From assembly GCF_043555885.1 (NCBI RefSeq), contig NZ_JBIGHX010000008.1, positions 1 to 64,000 of the forward strand: a stretch of 64,000 nt of DNA. The letters are read 5' to 3'. This document shows positions 32,240-41,247 of the stretch, piece by piece. How positions within the stretch are numbered: position 1 is the stretch's first letter; every line of letters starts with the position of its first letter. The DNA is from Pelomonas lactea. GTDB taxonomy: Bacteria > Pseudomonadota > Gammaproteobacteria > Burkholderiales > Burkholderiaceae_C. The notes under the pieces are model-generated. The model made no database searches and was not told where the DNA came from. It saw only the letters and a list, made by a program, of their open reading frames with translations. The position numbers and the translations under genes are program-made.

Positions 32240-32995
32240 TCAGGCGTAGCGCGTCGCGCGCCCCTCGCGCACGAAGGCCCACAGCTGCAGGCCCAGGTCG
32301 CGCGCGGTCGCGATGGCCAGGCTGCTGGGCGCCGACATGCAGGCCAGCAGCCCCACACCCGCCATGGCTGCCTTGTGCACCAGCTCGTGGCTGGCGCGGC
32401 TGGACATCAGCACGAAGCCGTCGCCCGTGTCCACGCCGCGGCGGGCGAGGGCGCCGGTCAGCTTGTCCAGCGCGTTGTGGCGGCCAATGTCCTCGCGGGC
32501 CAGCAGCAGCGTGCCGTCGGGCTGGCACCAGGCCGCGCCGTGCAGGCCGCCGCAGCGGGCGTTCAGCGGCTGGGCCGCCGGCAGCGCCGCCAGCGCGCGG
32601 GCCAGTGCGCCGTCGACCAGCTCTGGTGCCGTGACGGCGGCGGGCCGCACGGCGCCCAGCTGCGCCAGGCTCTCCACGCCGCACAGGCCGCAGCCGGTGC
32701 GGCCCGCCAGCGTGCGGCGGCGCTGCCTCAGGCGCTGCTCGCAGCCGGCCGTCACGGTCAGCGCCAGCTCGATGCCGTCGGGCTGCGTCGTGGGCTCCAC
32801 ATCCAGCAGCTCACGCGGCGAGGCGAACCAGCCCTCGGCAATGCCGAAGCCCAGCGCGAAGTCGTCCAGGTCGGCCGGCGTGGCGAGCATGACGGCCTGG
32901 GAGACGCCGTTGACGGTCAGCGCCACAGGCGTCTCGACGGCCACCTCTTCTTCCGTGGCGGTGTTCAGGGGTCTCGATCTCAGCAGCGCGTCCAT
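32240..32995 (-). CDS. fdhD: Formate dehydrogenase accessory sulfurtransferase FdhD
   Basis: The 251-residue protein fits the FdhD family, which passes sulfur from IscS to the molybdenum/bis-MGD cofactor and is needed for active formate dehydrogenase in the cytoplasm. Visible hallmarks are the sulfur-transfer CxxC (C102-GL-C105) in TGCGLCGVESL, the GGLHGAAW phrase, EDIGRHNALDKL and SSRASHELVHKAAMAGVG. Length is close to the family norm. It starts at ATG 32995, only 38 bases from the divergent gene at 33034, so the two promoters must overlap. No formate dehydrogenase genes are in the window. Confidence 0.95.
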   Translation of the reverse strand: MDALLRSRPLNTATEEEVAVETPVALTVNGVSQAVMLATPADLDDFALGFGIAEGWFASPRELLDVEPTTQPDGIELALTVTAGCEQRLRQRRRTLAGRTGCGLCGVESLAQLGAVRPAAVTAPELVDGALARALAALPAAQPLNARCGGLHGAAWCQPDGTLLLAREDIGRHNALDKLTGALARRGVDTGDGFVLMSSRASHELVHKAAMAGVGLLACMSAPSSLAIATARDLGLQLWAFVREGRATRYA

Positions 32996-33033
32996 CGCGG
33001 CGATGATAGAAGTCCGACCTTGCTGGAGCTGCC

Positions 33034-33651
33034 GTGTACCTGCCCCAACATTTCGATTCGACGGACCTTGGCCATGCGCTGCGGCTGATCGCCGAGCATC
33101 CGCTGGCCCTGCTGGTCGGGCCGGACGCCGGTGGCGCGAGCTTCGGCAGCCACCTGCCGCTGGTGGCCGAGCCGACGGGTGACGGTTTCATGCTGGAAGG
33201 CCACATGGCGCGTGCCAACCCGCACTGGGGCTGGCTGTCGCAGCAGAAGTCGCTGCTGGCGGTGTTCAGCGGGCCCAGCGCCTACGTGAGCCCCCGGCAC
33301 TACGACTCGCTGCAGAACGTGCCGACCTGGAACTATGCGGCCCTGCATGCCTATGGCGACATCGCGCTGGTCGACGGCGCCGCCGACAAGGACGCGCTGC
33401 TGAAGCGGCTCATCCGGCAGTTCGAGCCCGGGTACGCGGAGCAGTGGCGCGGCCTGCCTGAGGCCTACCAGCACAAGCTGCTGGGCGCCATCGTCGGCTT
33501 TCGCATCCGCGTGACGCGCTGGGAGCTCAAGCTGAAGATGAGCCAGAACCGTGCGGCCGTCGAGCGGCAGCGCATCCGCGAGGCGCTGGCGGTGTCGGAG
33601 TTGGCCGACGACCGGCTGGTGGCGGCCTGGATGGCGCGGCTGGCGGGCTGA
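33034..33651 (+). CDS. PaiB-like FMN-binding (negative transcriptional regulator) family protein
   Basis: The 205-residue protein starts MYLPQHFDSTDLGHALRLI and carries 'G-S-H-L-P-L', 'G-H-M-A-R-A-N-P-H-W' and 'V-F-S-G-P-S-A-Y-V-S-P' in the order seen in PaiB/FMN-binding split-barrel proteins. Bacillus PaiB acts as a repressor of sporulation and protease genes. In proteobacteria the family is mostly uncharacterised and likely binds flavin. The start codon is GTG at 33034 with GGAG seven to eight bases before it. It is transcribed divergently from fdhD. Confidence 0.88.
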   Translation: MYLPQHFDSTDLGHALRLIAEHPLALLVGPDAGGASFGSHLPLVAEPTGDGFMLEGHMARANPHWGWLSQQKSLLAVFSGPSAYVSPRHYDSLQNVPTWNYAALHAYGDIALVDGAADKDALLKRLIRQFEPGYAEQWRGLPEAYQHKLLGAIVGFRIRVTRWELKLKMSQNRAAVERQRIREALAVSELADDRLVAAWMARLAG

Positions 33652-33773
33652 GCCGCCGCGGCAGTGCGGGCTGGGGGGTGAATATCCCCGGCCAAACGCG
33701 CAAGCGCTTGACCCGGTGTTGCAGCGCTGCGGCGCTACCGTCCGGCCGGTTTCAGGCCCGACGAGAACACCTC

Positions 33774-36665
33774 ATGAACGAGACAAGCTGCGTGAAGACA
33801 CCGCCCCGGCTGGTGGCCGTGGTGCTTGCCCTGGTGCTGCCGCTGCTGGCGCCGCAGGCGCTGGCCGACGGGGCCGTCACGGAACCCGCCGTTCGGGCGC
33901 TGGCCGCGACGGGGCCGCAGTGGGGGTTCGAGATGTCCGGGCGCACACCCGACCCGGCGGTGCGCTTCGGCCGCCTGTCCAACGGGCTGCGCTACGCCCT
34001 GCAGCACAACGAGACGCCCAGGGACGGCGTGGCCATGCGTCTGCGCATCGGCTCGGGCTCGCTGCAGGAGCGTGACGAGGAGCGGGGCCTGTCCCACTTC
34101 CTGGAGCACATGGCCTTCCGGGGCAGCGCCAAGGTGGCGGACGGGGAGGTCGTCCGCATGCTGGAGCGCCAGGGCCTGCGCTTCGGGGCCGACACCAATG
34201 CCACGACCGGGCTGGACCAGACGATCTATCACTTCAACTTCCCCAGGGCCGATGCGGCCGCGCTGGACACGGGGCTGATGCTGTTTCGCGAGATCGGCGA
34301 GCGGCTGGTGCTGGACCCGCAGCTCATCGAGCAGGAGAAGGGCGTCATCCTGTCCGAGGAGCGCGTGCGCGACCTGCCGCCGCGGCGAGCCGGCGTGGCG
34401 CAGTTGCAGCAACAGCTGGAGGGCGCTCGGGTGGTCCAGCGCCTGCCGATCGGTCGCATCGAGACCGTCCGCGCCGCGACGGCCGAGCGCCTGCGCCGCT
34501 ACTACACGGCCAACTACCGGCCGGACAACGCCACGCTGATCGTCGTGGGCAACATCGACGTGGACGCGGTGGAGCGCCAGATCCGCGATCGCTTTGGCGA
34601 CTGGCGCAACAACGCATCGCCCGACACGGTGGACCTGGGCGTGGCCAGGCCCACGCGGCCCGTCGTCGAGCTCGTGACCCCGGACGGTCCCAGCGCGCTC
34701 GCGCTCACCTGGCTGCGGCCGGTGGACGTGCGTCCGCACACACCGGCGGTCTCGCGCGAGTTCCTGGTGCAGGGGCTGGCGGTCGGCGCGCTCAACCAGC
34801 GCCTGAGGGACCGTGCGCAGCAGCCGGGCAGCCCGCTGCTCGGCGCCACGGCCAGCGTGCAGGCCTCGGTATACGGTGCGGCCGGGCTGGCCCAGCTGAC
34901 GATGCAGGCCCAGCCGGGGCGATGGGCCGACGCGCTCGACGCCGCGGTGGCCGAACTGCGGCAGCTGCTGGTCCACGGCGTGACCGAGGCCGACATGCAG
35001 CGCTTGTTGCCGGGCGTGCGCAGCCAGATGCAGGCCCGCCTGGCTCAGGAGCCTACGCGGCCCCATGCGGCGATTGCCGACCGGTTGCTCAACGCGGTCC
35101 ACCCGCATTCGCCCTACCTGAGCGCACAACAGGCGCTGGCCGAAACGGAGCCGCTGCTGGCCAGCCTGCGCCCCGAGGAGCTGACCGCCGCGCTGCGCGA
35201 CTGCTTCGGAAGCCCCGAGCCGCTGCTGTTCCGCGGCACGCAGTCCGGCGCCGTCGGTGTCGAGGCGCTGGCGCAGAAGCTGGCCGACGCGATGGCGCGG
35301 CCGGTGGCCGAGCCGGTGGTCGTTGCGCCGGCGGACTGGCCCTACACCGACTTCGGGCCGCCCAGCGCCATCGTCGCCCGCACGCAGGACGCCGAGCTGG
35401 GCACGACGAATGTCCGGTTCGCCAACGGCACGCGCCTGGTGGTCAAGAGCACTGCGCAGCAGAAGGACAGCGTGAGCGTGCGTGTCCAGCTGGGCCATGG
35501 ACGCGCCGGCATCGCCCCCCGGCATTGGCATGCCATCTGGGCGCTGGGCTCTGCCGTCACCATGGGCGGCACCGGCCAGCGCTCGGCGGTGGAAGTCCAG
35601 CAGTGGCGGCAACGTGGTGGCAAGCGCATCTCCGTCGGCTTCGGTGTGGGCACGCAGGCGTTCACGCTGTCGGGCACGACCCGTCCCGCCGACCTGCTGG
35701 CCCAGCTGCAGCTGCTGGCCGCTCACGCGCGGGATCCCGGCTTTCGTCTCGAGTTCGGCGAGAAGCTGGCCGCGCTGGGCGGCAGCCTGGTGGGTTCGCT
35801 GGAGGCGCGGCCGGCGGCCGTCCATGATCGCGAGGTCGCGCGCGTCATGAACCGCGGCGATGCTCGCCTGGGCCTGCCGATCAGCGCGGCCGACGTGAGA
35901 GCCACGCGGGCCGACGAGCTCCCGGTCATCCTGAAGCCGGCGCTGGCCAGCGCCCCGGACATCTTCATCGTCGGCGACGTGACCGAAGAAGCCGCCATCG
36001 CGGCGGTGCAGGCCACCTTCGGCGCCGGCGACGAGCAGCCCCGCCAGCCGCGCGCCGAACTGAAGCTCGAGCCCGTGGCAGGCGGCGGTGCGCCCCATGT
36101 GGTCTACCACCGCGGTCGGGCGGACCAGGCGGTGCTGGGCTGGTACTGGTCCATACCCGACCACTGGGCGGACCCCGCGCTGTCCTATACCGGCCGGGTG
36201 GCTGGCGCGATGCTGCGGGCCCGCCTGACGGACACGGTGCGGGCGACGCTGGGCATCACCTATTCGCCGCAGGCGGGGGCGGGCGGCTCGATGGACGTGC
36301 CGGGCTCGGGGCGCCTGTTCGTGACCATCGAAACGCCGCCCGAGAAGTTTGAGGTCGTTCGCGAGTTGCTGCGCACGCAACTGCGCGAACTGGCCGACCA
36401 GCCCGTCAGCGCCGACGAGCTGGCGCGCGCCAGGCAGCCGCACGTGGAGAGCGCGTTGAAGGCGCCTGAGAGCGCCAGCTACTGGTTGCTGTGGCTGCCG
36501 CGCATCCAGGCGGACCCGCGCATGAAGGCCGCCATGCAGGCCGAAGTCGCCGGCTTGCAGGCGGTCACCGCGCAGGACGTGCAGGCGTACTTCCGCGATC
36601 ACATCGCGCCGCGTGCGCCCATCGAGGTGGTCGCGCGCGCGGCGGAGCCGGTGGCAGCGAAATAG
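33774..36665 (+). CDS. Secreted M16-family zinc peptidase (insulinase/PqqL-like)
   Basis: The 963-residue protein has a Sec signal peptide (charged start, LVAVVLALVLPLLAPQALA) and then the M16 inverted zinc motif HFLEH (His108, Glu111, His112). The third ligand is probably Glu188 in EQEKG. Two M16 plus M16_C halves are expected at this length; the second half (from about residue 540) lacks the motif, as in periplasmic PqqL-like enzymes. The start was placed at ATG 33774, directly before the signal peptide; an upstream in-frame ATG at 33678 would add 32 residues and bury the signal. The role is probably periplasmic peptide degradation. It converges on the DUF72 gene with 12 bases between the stop codons. 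Confidence 0.93.
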   Translation: MNETSCVKTPPRLVAVVLALVLPLLAPQALADGAVTEPAVRALAATGPQWGFEMSGRTPDPAVRFGRLSNGLRYALQHNETPRDGVAMRLRIGSGSLQERDEERGLSHFLEHMAFRGSAKVADGEVVRMLERQGLRFGADTNATTGLDQTIYHFNFPRADAAALDTGLMLFREIGERLVLDPQLIEQEKGVILSEERVRDLPPRRAGVAQLQQQLEGARVVQRLPIGRIETVRAATAERLRRYYTANYRPDNATLIVVGNIDVDAVERQIRDRFGDWRNNASPDTVDLGVARPTRPVVELVTPDGPSALALTWLRPVDVRPHTPAVSREFLVQGLAVGALNQRLRDRAQQPGSPLLGATASVQASVYGAAGLAQLTMQAQPGRWADALDAAVAELRQLLVHGVTEADMQRLLPGVRSQMQARLAQEPTRPHAAIADRLLNAVHPHSPYLSAQQALAETEPLLASLRPEELTAALRDCFGSPEPLLFRGTQSGAVGVEALAQKLADAMARPVAEPVVVAPADWPYTDFGPPSAIVARTQDAELGTTNVRFANGTRLVVKSTAQQKDSVSVRVQLGHGRAGIAPRHWHAIWALGSAVTMGGTGQRSAVEVQQWRQRGGKRISVGFGVGTQAFTLSGTTRPADLLAQLQLLAAHARDPGFRLEFGEKLAALGGSLVGSLEARPAAVHDREVARVMNRGDARLGLPISAADVRATRADELPVILKPALASAPDIFIVGDVTEEAAIAAVQATFGAGDEQPRQPRAELKLEPVAGGGAPHVVYHRGRADQAVLGWYWSIPDHWADPALSYTGRVAGAMLRARLTDTVRATLGITYSPQAGAGGSMDVPGSGRLFVTIETPPEKFEVVRELLRTQLRELADQPVSADELARARQPHVESALKAPESASYWLLWLPRIQADPRMKAAMQAEVAGLQAVTAQDVQAYFRDHIAPRAPIEVVARAAEPVAAK

Positions 36666-36679
36666 AGCTCTGAGAGCTC
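36665..36679. terminator. Short hairpin between convergent stop codons
   Basis: GAGCTC-TGA-GAGCTC forms a six-base-pair stem spanning the stop codons of the M16 peptidase and DUF72 genes. There is no T tract on either strand, so it is a weak candidate for a bidirectional transcription end. Confidence 0.3.
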
Positions 36680-37490
36680 AGGCGGGGACCGTCTCGCCCA
36701 GCGCCCGCCGCAGCGCCATCGCGGCATGCGGCGCGCGCTCCTTGGCGCCGCTGATGAAGAAGACGAACACGTCGCGCGGCGCGGCGGCCGGGGCGGGCGG
36801 CTCGATGCGCGGCACGCCGTCGGGTTCGCCGCCCTGCGCCCAGGCGTGCGCGGCGCCGGCCAGCGCCGGGAAGACCTCGGGCCGGCAGCCCAGCGGCTCG
36901 TCGGCCTGCGTGCGCATGATGCGGGCGTAGACGAAGTCGCCCGTGGGCTCGGCGATGGCGGGGTAGTCGTCGGACTCGGTGAACACCGTCGCCGCCTTGT
37001 ATTGCCGCGCCAGCGCCAGGTACTCGGGGCACTGGAAGCTGGCGTGCCTCACGTCCAGCGCGTGGCGCAGCGGCAGGCCGTCGACGCTGGCCGGCAGCAG
37101 TTCCAGGAACGCCGTCAGGTCGGCCGCGTCGAACTTGTGCGTCGGCGCCAGCTGCCAGACGATGGGGCCCAGCTTGTCGCCCAGCTCGGCAATGCCCGAG
37201 TCGATGAAGCGCCTGATGGAGTCGGCGCCATCGGCCAGCACGCGGCGCTGCGTCGCGAAGCGGATGGCCTTCAGCGAGAACTGGAAGCCGTCGGGCGACT
37301 CCTGGCGCCACTTGGCGAAGGTGGCCGGCTTCTGGGCGCCGTAGTAGGTGCTGTTGATCTCGATGGCCGTGAGCCGGCGGCTCGCGTACTCCAGCTCGCG
37401 CGCCTGCGGCCAGCCCTTGGGATAGAAGTTGTCGCGCCACGGCTCGAAGTTCCAGCCGCCGATGCCGACCCTGATCTTTCCTTCGCTCAC
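36678..37490 (-). CDS. DUF72 (YecE-like) family protein
   Basis: The 270-residue protein begins KIRVGIGGWNFEPWRDNFYP and contains 'A-I-E-I-N-S-T-Y-Y-G', 'F-x-F-S-L-K-A' and 'V-Y-A-R-I-M-R-T' in the order of DUF72, a TIM-barrel family of unknown biochemical role. Length is normal (240-300). It lies downstream of the ETF-QO gene but is separated from it by a strong terminator, so it needs its own promoter in the roughly 100-base gap. Confidence 0.92.
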   Translation of the reverse strand: MSEGKIRVGIGGWNFEPWRDNFYPKGWPQARELEYASRRLTAIEINSTYYGAQKPATFAKWRQESPDGFQFSLKAIRFATQRRVLADGADSIRRFIDSGIAELGDKLGPIVWQLAPTHKFDAADLTAFLELLPASVDGLPLRHALDVRHASFQCPEYLALARQYKAATVFTESDDYPAIAEPTGDFVYARIMRTQADEPLGCRPEVFPALAGAAHAWAQGGEPDGVPRIEPPAPAAAPRDVFVFFISGAKERAPHAAMALRRALGETVPA

Positions 37491-37553
37491 GCTGCCTCCT
37501 CGCCGATGCCTGTATGGAAAACCAGTCTATCGGCGCGCCGCGCTGCCGGCAAC

Positions 37554-37578
37554 AAAAAAGCCGGCGTGGCGCCGGCTT
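37554..37578 (-). terminator. Rho-independent terminator of the ETF-QO gene
   Basis: A nine-base-pair stem (37558-37566 with 37570-37578, core GCCGGC, loop of three) is followed on the minus strand by six Us (A run at 37554-37559). It lies just after the ETF-QO stop codon and faces that gene. Confidence 0.9.
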
Positions 37579-37590
37579 CGAGTTGGGGGC

Positions 37591-39267
37591 TTACATGCCC
37601 GCGTAGTTGGGGCCGCCGCCGCCTTCGGGCGTGACCCAGACGATGTTCTGCGTCGGGTCCTTGATGTCGCAGGTCTTGCAGTGCACGCAGTTCTGCGCGT
37701 TGATCTGCAGGCGCTGGCCGGCGCCGGCCTCGTTGGGCACGAACTCGTAGACACCCGCCGGGCAGTAGCGGCTCTCGGGCCCGGCGTAGGTGGCGAGGTT
37801 GACCTGCACCGGCACAGCGTCGCTCTTCAGCGTCAGGTGGGCGGGCTGGTTCTCCTCGTGGTTGGTGTTGGAGATGAACACCGAAGACAGGCGGTCGAAG
37901 CTCAGCTTGCCGTCCGGCTTGGGGTAGGCGATGGGCTGGCACTCGGCAGCCGGACGCAGCGCCTGGTGGTCGGCCTTGTGGTTGTGCAGCGTCCACGGCG
38001 GCGTGGCGACGCCCAGCTTGGGCAGCAGCCACTGCTCGATGCCGGTCATCAGCTTGCCGACGGTCTGGCCCTTCTTGAACCAGAGCTTGAAGTTGCGGCT
38101 CTGCTGCAGCTCCTCGTTCAGCCAGCTCTTCTCGAAGGCCGCGGGGTAGGCCGTCAGCTCGTCCTGCGCGCGGCCGGCGTCCAGCGCCGGGGCCAGGGCC
38201 TCGGCGGCCAGCATGCCGCTCTTGATGGCCGCGTGGCTGCCCTTGATGCGGGCGGCGTTCAGGTAGCCGGCGTCGCAGCCGACCAGGCAGCCGCCGGGGA
38301 ACACCGTCTTGGGCAGCGCCTGCGGCGTGCCGTTGTTGATGGCGCGCGCGCCGTAGCCGATGCGCTTGCCGCCTTCGATGTGCGCGCGGATGGCCGGGTG
38401 GGTCTTCCAGCGCTGCATCTCCTCGAAGGGGCTCAGGTAGGGGTTGTCGTAGTCCAGCCCGATGACGAAGCCCAGCGTGACCTTGTTGTCGGCCAGGTGG
38501 TAGAGGAAGCCGCCGCCGAAGGTGTCGCCCTCCATCGGCCAGCCGGCGGTGTGCACGACCTTGCCGGGCTGCGCCTTGTCGGCGGGGATCTCCCACAGTT
38601 CCTTGATGCCGATGGCAAAGGTCTGCGTGTCCTTGCCCGCGGTCAGGTCGTACTTGGCCAGCAACTGTTTGCCCAGGTGGCCGCGCGCGCCTTCGGCGAA
38701 CACGGTGTACTTGCCAAGCAGTTCCATGCCGAGCTGGAAGTTGTCGCCGGGCTCGCCTTCCTTGGTGATGCCCATGTTGCCCGTGGCCACGCCCTTCACG
38801 CGGCCCTGCTCGTCGTAGACCACCTCGGCCGCAGCGAAGCCGGGGAAGATCTCGATGCCCAGGCTTTCAGCCTGCTGCGCCATCCACTTGACGACGTCGC
38901 TCAGGCTGATGACGTAGCAGCCGTCGTTGTGGAAGTTGCGCGGCACCAGCGCGTCGGGCGTGCGCGTGCTGCCGGTCTCGCTCAGCAGCAGCACGTCGTC
39001 GCCGGTCACGGCCTGGTTCAGCGGGGCGCCGAGTTCCTTCCAGTTCGGGAACAGCTCGGTGATGGCGCGCGGGTCCATGACGGCGCCGGACAGGATGTGC
39101 GCGCCGGGCTCCGAGCCCTTTTCCAGCACGACGATGTTGGCGTCGGGCTTGATCTGCTTGAGGCGGATGGCCGTGGCCAGGCCGGCCGGGCCGCCACCGA
39201 CGACGACCACGTCGTACTCCATGGACTCGCGCGGGCCGAACTGGGCGAGGATTTCTTCTGAGGTCAT
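37591..39267 (-). CDS. Electron transfer flavoprotein-ubiquinone oxidoreductase
   Basis: The 558-residue protein is full length for ETF-QO, which passes electrons from acyl-CoA and amino-acid dehydrogenases via ETF to membrane ubiquinone. An N-terminal FAD-binding GGGPAG motif lies at about residues 24-29, the central part has ubiquinone-binding and membrane-surface segments, and the C-terminus has the 4Fe-4S ligands in CPAG and CVHCKTC, then TPEGGGGPNY. The start ATG 39267 precedes MTSEEILAQFGPRESMEYD, typical of the bacterial form. It is monocistronic: a terminator lies directly downstream and a 129-base gap separates it from the divergent SDR gene. The etfAB genes are not in the window. 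Confidence 0.97.
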   Translation of the reverse strand: MTSEEILAQFGPRESMEYDVVVVGGGPAGLATAIRLKQIKPDANIVVLEKGSEPGAHILSGAVMDPRAITELFPNWKELGAPLNQAVTGDDVLLLSETGSTRTPDALVPRNFHNDGCYVISLSDVVKWMAQQAESLGIEIFPGFAAAEVVYDEQGRVKGVATGNMGITKEGEPGDNFQLGMELLGKYTVFAEGARGHLGKQLLAKYDLTAGKDTQTFAIGIKELWEIPADKAQPGKVVHTAGWPMEGDTFGGGFLYHLADNKVTLGFVIGLDYDNPYLSPFEEMQRWKTHPAIRAHIEGGKRIGYGARAINNGTPQALPKTVFPGGCLVGCDAGYLNAARIKGSHAAIKSGMLAAEALAPALDAGRAQDELTAYPAAFEKSWLNEELQQSRNFKLWFKKGQTVGKLMTGIEQWLLPKLGVATPPWTLHNHKADHQALRPAAECQPIAYPKPDGKLSFDRLSSVFISNTNHEENQPAHLTLKSDAVPVQVNLATYAGPESRYCPAGVYEFVPNEAGAGQRLQINAQNCVHCKTCDIKDPTQNIVWVTPEGGGGPNYAGM

Positions 39268-39396
39268 GCCGAGTCTCCGGACTTTGAATTGGGCGCGATT
39301 CTAAGGACGTGGAATCAAAAATAGAACGGTCGTGCTTTTCTAGTGCCGCGCCTCTAGGCCGGTAGGATCGGCAACGCATCACGAAGAGGCAGTCTC

Positions 39397-40179
39397 ATGA
39401 GTTACTCCATCAATCTCGAAGGCCGCGTGGCCCTCGTCACCGGGGCGTCCAGCGGGCTGGGCGCGCAGTTCGCGCGCACGCTGTCGCAGGCCGGCGCCTG
39501 CGTCGTGCTGGCCGGCCGCCGCCTCGAACGGCTGAAGGACCTGCGCGCCGAGATCGAAGGCAACGGCGGCGACGCCCATGTCGTGCAGCTGGACGTGACC
39601 GACGTCGCCAGCATCAAGGCTGCCGTGGCGCACGCCGAGACCGAGGTGGGCACGCTGGATATCCTCATCAACAACTCCGGCGTCAGCACCACGCAGCGCC
39701 TGACCGACGTCACCGAGAACGACTACGACTACGTGATGGACACCAACACGCGCGGCGCGTTCTTCGTCGCGCAGGAGGTGGGCAAGCGCATGCTGGCGCG
39801 CGCACGCGGCGCGGCGCCGGGCTCGTTCGTCGGCGGGCGCATCGTCAACGTGGCATCCATGGCGGGGCTGCGCGTGCTGGGCCAGATCGGCGTCTACGCG
39901 ATGAGCAAGGCCGCGGTCATCCACATGACCCGCGCCATGGCGCTGGAGTGGGGCAAGTACGGCATCAACGTGAATGCGATCTGCCCCGGCTACATCGACA
40001 CCGAGATCAACCACCACCACTGGAGCACCGAGCAGGGCAGGAAGCTCGTGGAGCTGCTGCCGCGCAAGCGCGTGGGCCAGCCGCAGGATCTGGACACGGC
40101 GCTGCTGATGCTGTGTGCCAACGAGAGCCATTTCATCAATGGCGCGGTCATCCAGGCTGACGATGGCTTCGGAGTCTGA
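39397..40179 (+). CDS. Short-chain dehydrogenase/reductase (SDR) family oxidoreductase
   Basis: The 260-residue classical SDR has the cofactor motif TGASSGLG, the NNSG element (shown as INNSGVS), the catalytic Ser in NVASMAG and the Y-x-x-x-K pair in YAMSK. The C-terminal GYIDTEINHHHW phrase resembles SDRs acting on hydroxyacyl or cyclic substrates, but substrate and NAD(P) preference cannot be read from the sequence. It is the first gene of a tightly packed set; its stop codon abuts the yceH start. Close neighbours (acyl-CoA thioesterase) hint at lipid or aromatic-acid metabolism. Confidence 0.93.
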   Translation: MSYSINLEGRVALVTGASSGLGAQFARTLSQAGACVVLAGRRLERLKDLRAEIEGNGGDAHVVQLDVTDVASIKAAVAHAETEVGTLDILINNSGVSTTQRLTDVTENDYDYVMDTNTRGAFFVAQEVGKRMLARARGAAPGSFVGGRIVNVASMAGLRVLGQIGVYAMSKAAVIHMTRAMALEWGKYGINVNAICPGYIDTEINHHHWSTEQGRKLVELLPRKRVGQPQDLDTALLMLCANESHFINGAVIQADDGFGV

Positions 40180-40824
40180 ATGCTCAAGCGAGACCTGACC
40201 CCACTCGAAGCCCGCGTCCTGGCCGTCCTCGTCGAGAAGGAATCCACCGTGCCGGACAGCTACCCGCTGTCGGCCAACGCGTTGACCGCGGGCTGCAACC
40301 AGAAGACGGCGCGCGACCCGGTCATGGACGTCAGCGAGGCCGAGGTGCTGGCCACCATTGAGGAACTGAAGTCGCTGAGTCTGGTCAACACCGTCAGCGG
40401 CAGCCGTGTGGTGCGCTACGAGCACAACTTCGCGCGCGGCGTCGGCGTGCCCGGCGCGGCGATGGCGCTGCTGACGCAGCTGATGCTGCGCGGCCCGCAG
40501 ACGGCGGCCGAGCTGCGCCAGAACACCGAGCGGCTGCACCGCTTTGCGGACGTGTCGTCGGTGGAAGGCTTTCTGGAGGAGCTGTCCGAGCGCGAGCGGC
40601 CGTTGGCGATCAAGCTGCCGAAGGCGCCTGGCGCCCGCGAGGCGCGCTGGGCGCAGCTGCTGTGCGGGCCGGTCGCGTCCGTCGAGCAGGCCATGGCCGC
40701 GGCCATCCCGAGGGACGAGGAGGTGGCGCTGCAGAAGGTGGAGATCGCCGCGCTGCGCGCCGAGGTCGCGTCGCTGCGCCAGCTCGTCCACCGCATGGCC
40801 GCCGAGCTGGGCATCACGCCATGA
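40180..40824 (+). CDS. yceH: YceH family (DUF480) protein
   Basis: The 214-residue protein has the DUF480 hallmarks: LTPLEARVLAVLVEKESTVP, YPLSANALTAGCNQKTARDP, then VSGSRVVRYEHNF and TAAELRQNTERLHRFAD. The fold is two winged-helix domains, so nucleic-acid binding is suspected, but the role is unknown. A C-terminal helix (about 190-214) resembles a short coiled coil. It starts immediately after the SDR stop and overlaps the thioesterase start by ATGA, so the three are translationally coupled. Confidence 0.95.
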   Translation: MLKRDLTPLEARVLAVLVEKESTVPDSYPLSANALTAGCNQKTARDPVMDVSEAEVLATIEELKSLSLVNTVSGSRVVRYEHNFARGVGVPGAAMALLTQLMLRGPQTAAELRQNTERLHRFADVSSVEGFLEELSERERPLAIKLPKAPGAREARWAQLLCGPVASVEQAMAAAIPRDEEVALQKVEIAALRAEVASLRQLVHRMAAELGITP

Positions 40825-41240
40825 GATACGCCGTCCCGGCGGCCAAGAAGCTGACCTTCGAGTTGCGCATCCAGATGCGCTGGGGCGACATGGACGCGAT
40901 GGGCCACATCAACAACACGCTGTACTTCCGCTACCTGGAGATGGCGCGCGTGGACTGGCTGGCGAGCATCGGCACGCCGCCCAACCCGGGCGGGCAGGGG
41001 CCGGTCATCGTCAACGCGTTCTGCAACTTCTACCGGCAGCTCAAGTGCCCGGGCGAGGTGCTGGCGAAGCACTATGTCAGCGACCCCGGCCGCACCAGCT
41101 TCGAGACCTGGATCACGCTGGAACGCGTCGACGAGCCCGGTGTCATCTACGCCGAGGGCGGTGCGACGACGCTGTGGTTCGACGCGCAGACCGACAAGGC
41201 CATTGCGCTGCCGGACCGGGTGCGCGAACTCGTCAGCTGA
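40821..41240 (+). CDS. Acyl-CoA thioesterase, 4HBT/YbgC-type hotdog fold
   Basis: The 139-residue protein carries the hotdog active-site stretch RWGDMDAMGHINNTLYFRY near the N-terminus (Asp23/Asp25), as in YbgC/FadM-type acyl-CoA thioesterases. The size fits a single hotdog domain. ATG 40821 overlaps the yceH stop (ATGA) and gives the correct domain start; a longer in-frame reading from 40662 lies inside yceH and is not needed. Substrate chain length is not evident. Confidence 0.93.
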   Translation: MRYAVPAAKKLTFELRIQMRWGDMDAMGHINNTLYFRYLEMARVDWLASIGTPPNPGGQGPVIVNAFCNFYRQLKCPGEVLAKHYVSDPGRTSFETWITLERVDEPGVIYAEGGATTLWFDAQTDKAIALPDRVRELVS

Positions 41241-41247
41241 GCGGCGT

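Noticed and set aside
31855..32358. A 167-codon minus-strand frame between the giant gene and fdhD
   Set aside because: It overlaps the 3' end of fdhD in another frame, has no domain and no ribosome binding site.
33735..36602. A 955-codon minus-strand open frame
   Set aside because: It is antisense to the M16 peptidase, which has an intact HxxEH motif and signal peptide.
40662..40820. N-terminal extension of the thioesterase
   Set aside because: The extension lies inside yceH in a different frame and is Arg-rich shadow sequence; ATG 40821 gives the proper hotdog domain start.
41074..41247. N-terminal extension of the LysR regulator
   Set aside because: It overlaps the thioesterase coding sequence and precedes the typical LysR start MDRLQAM.
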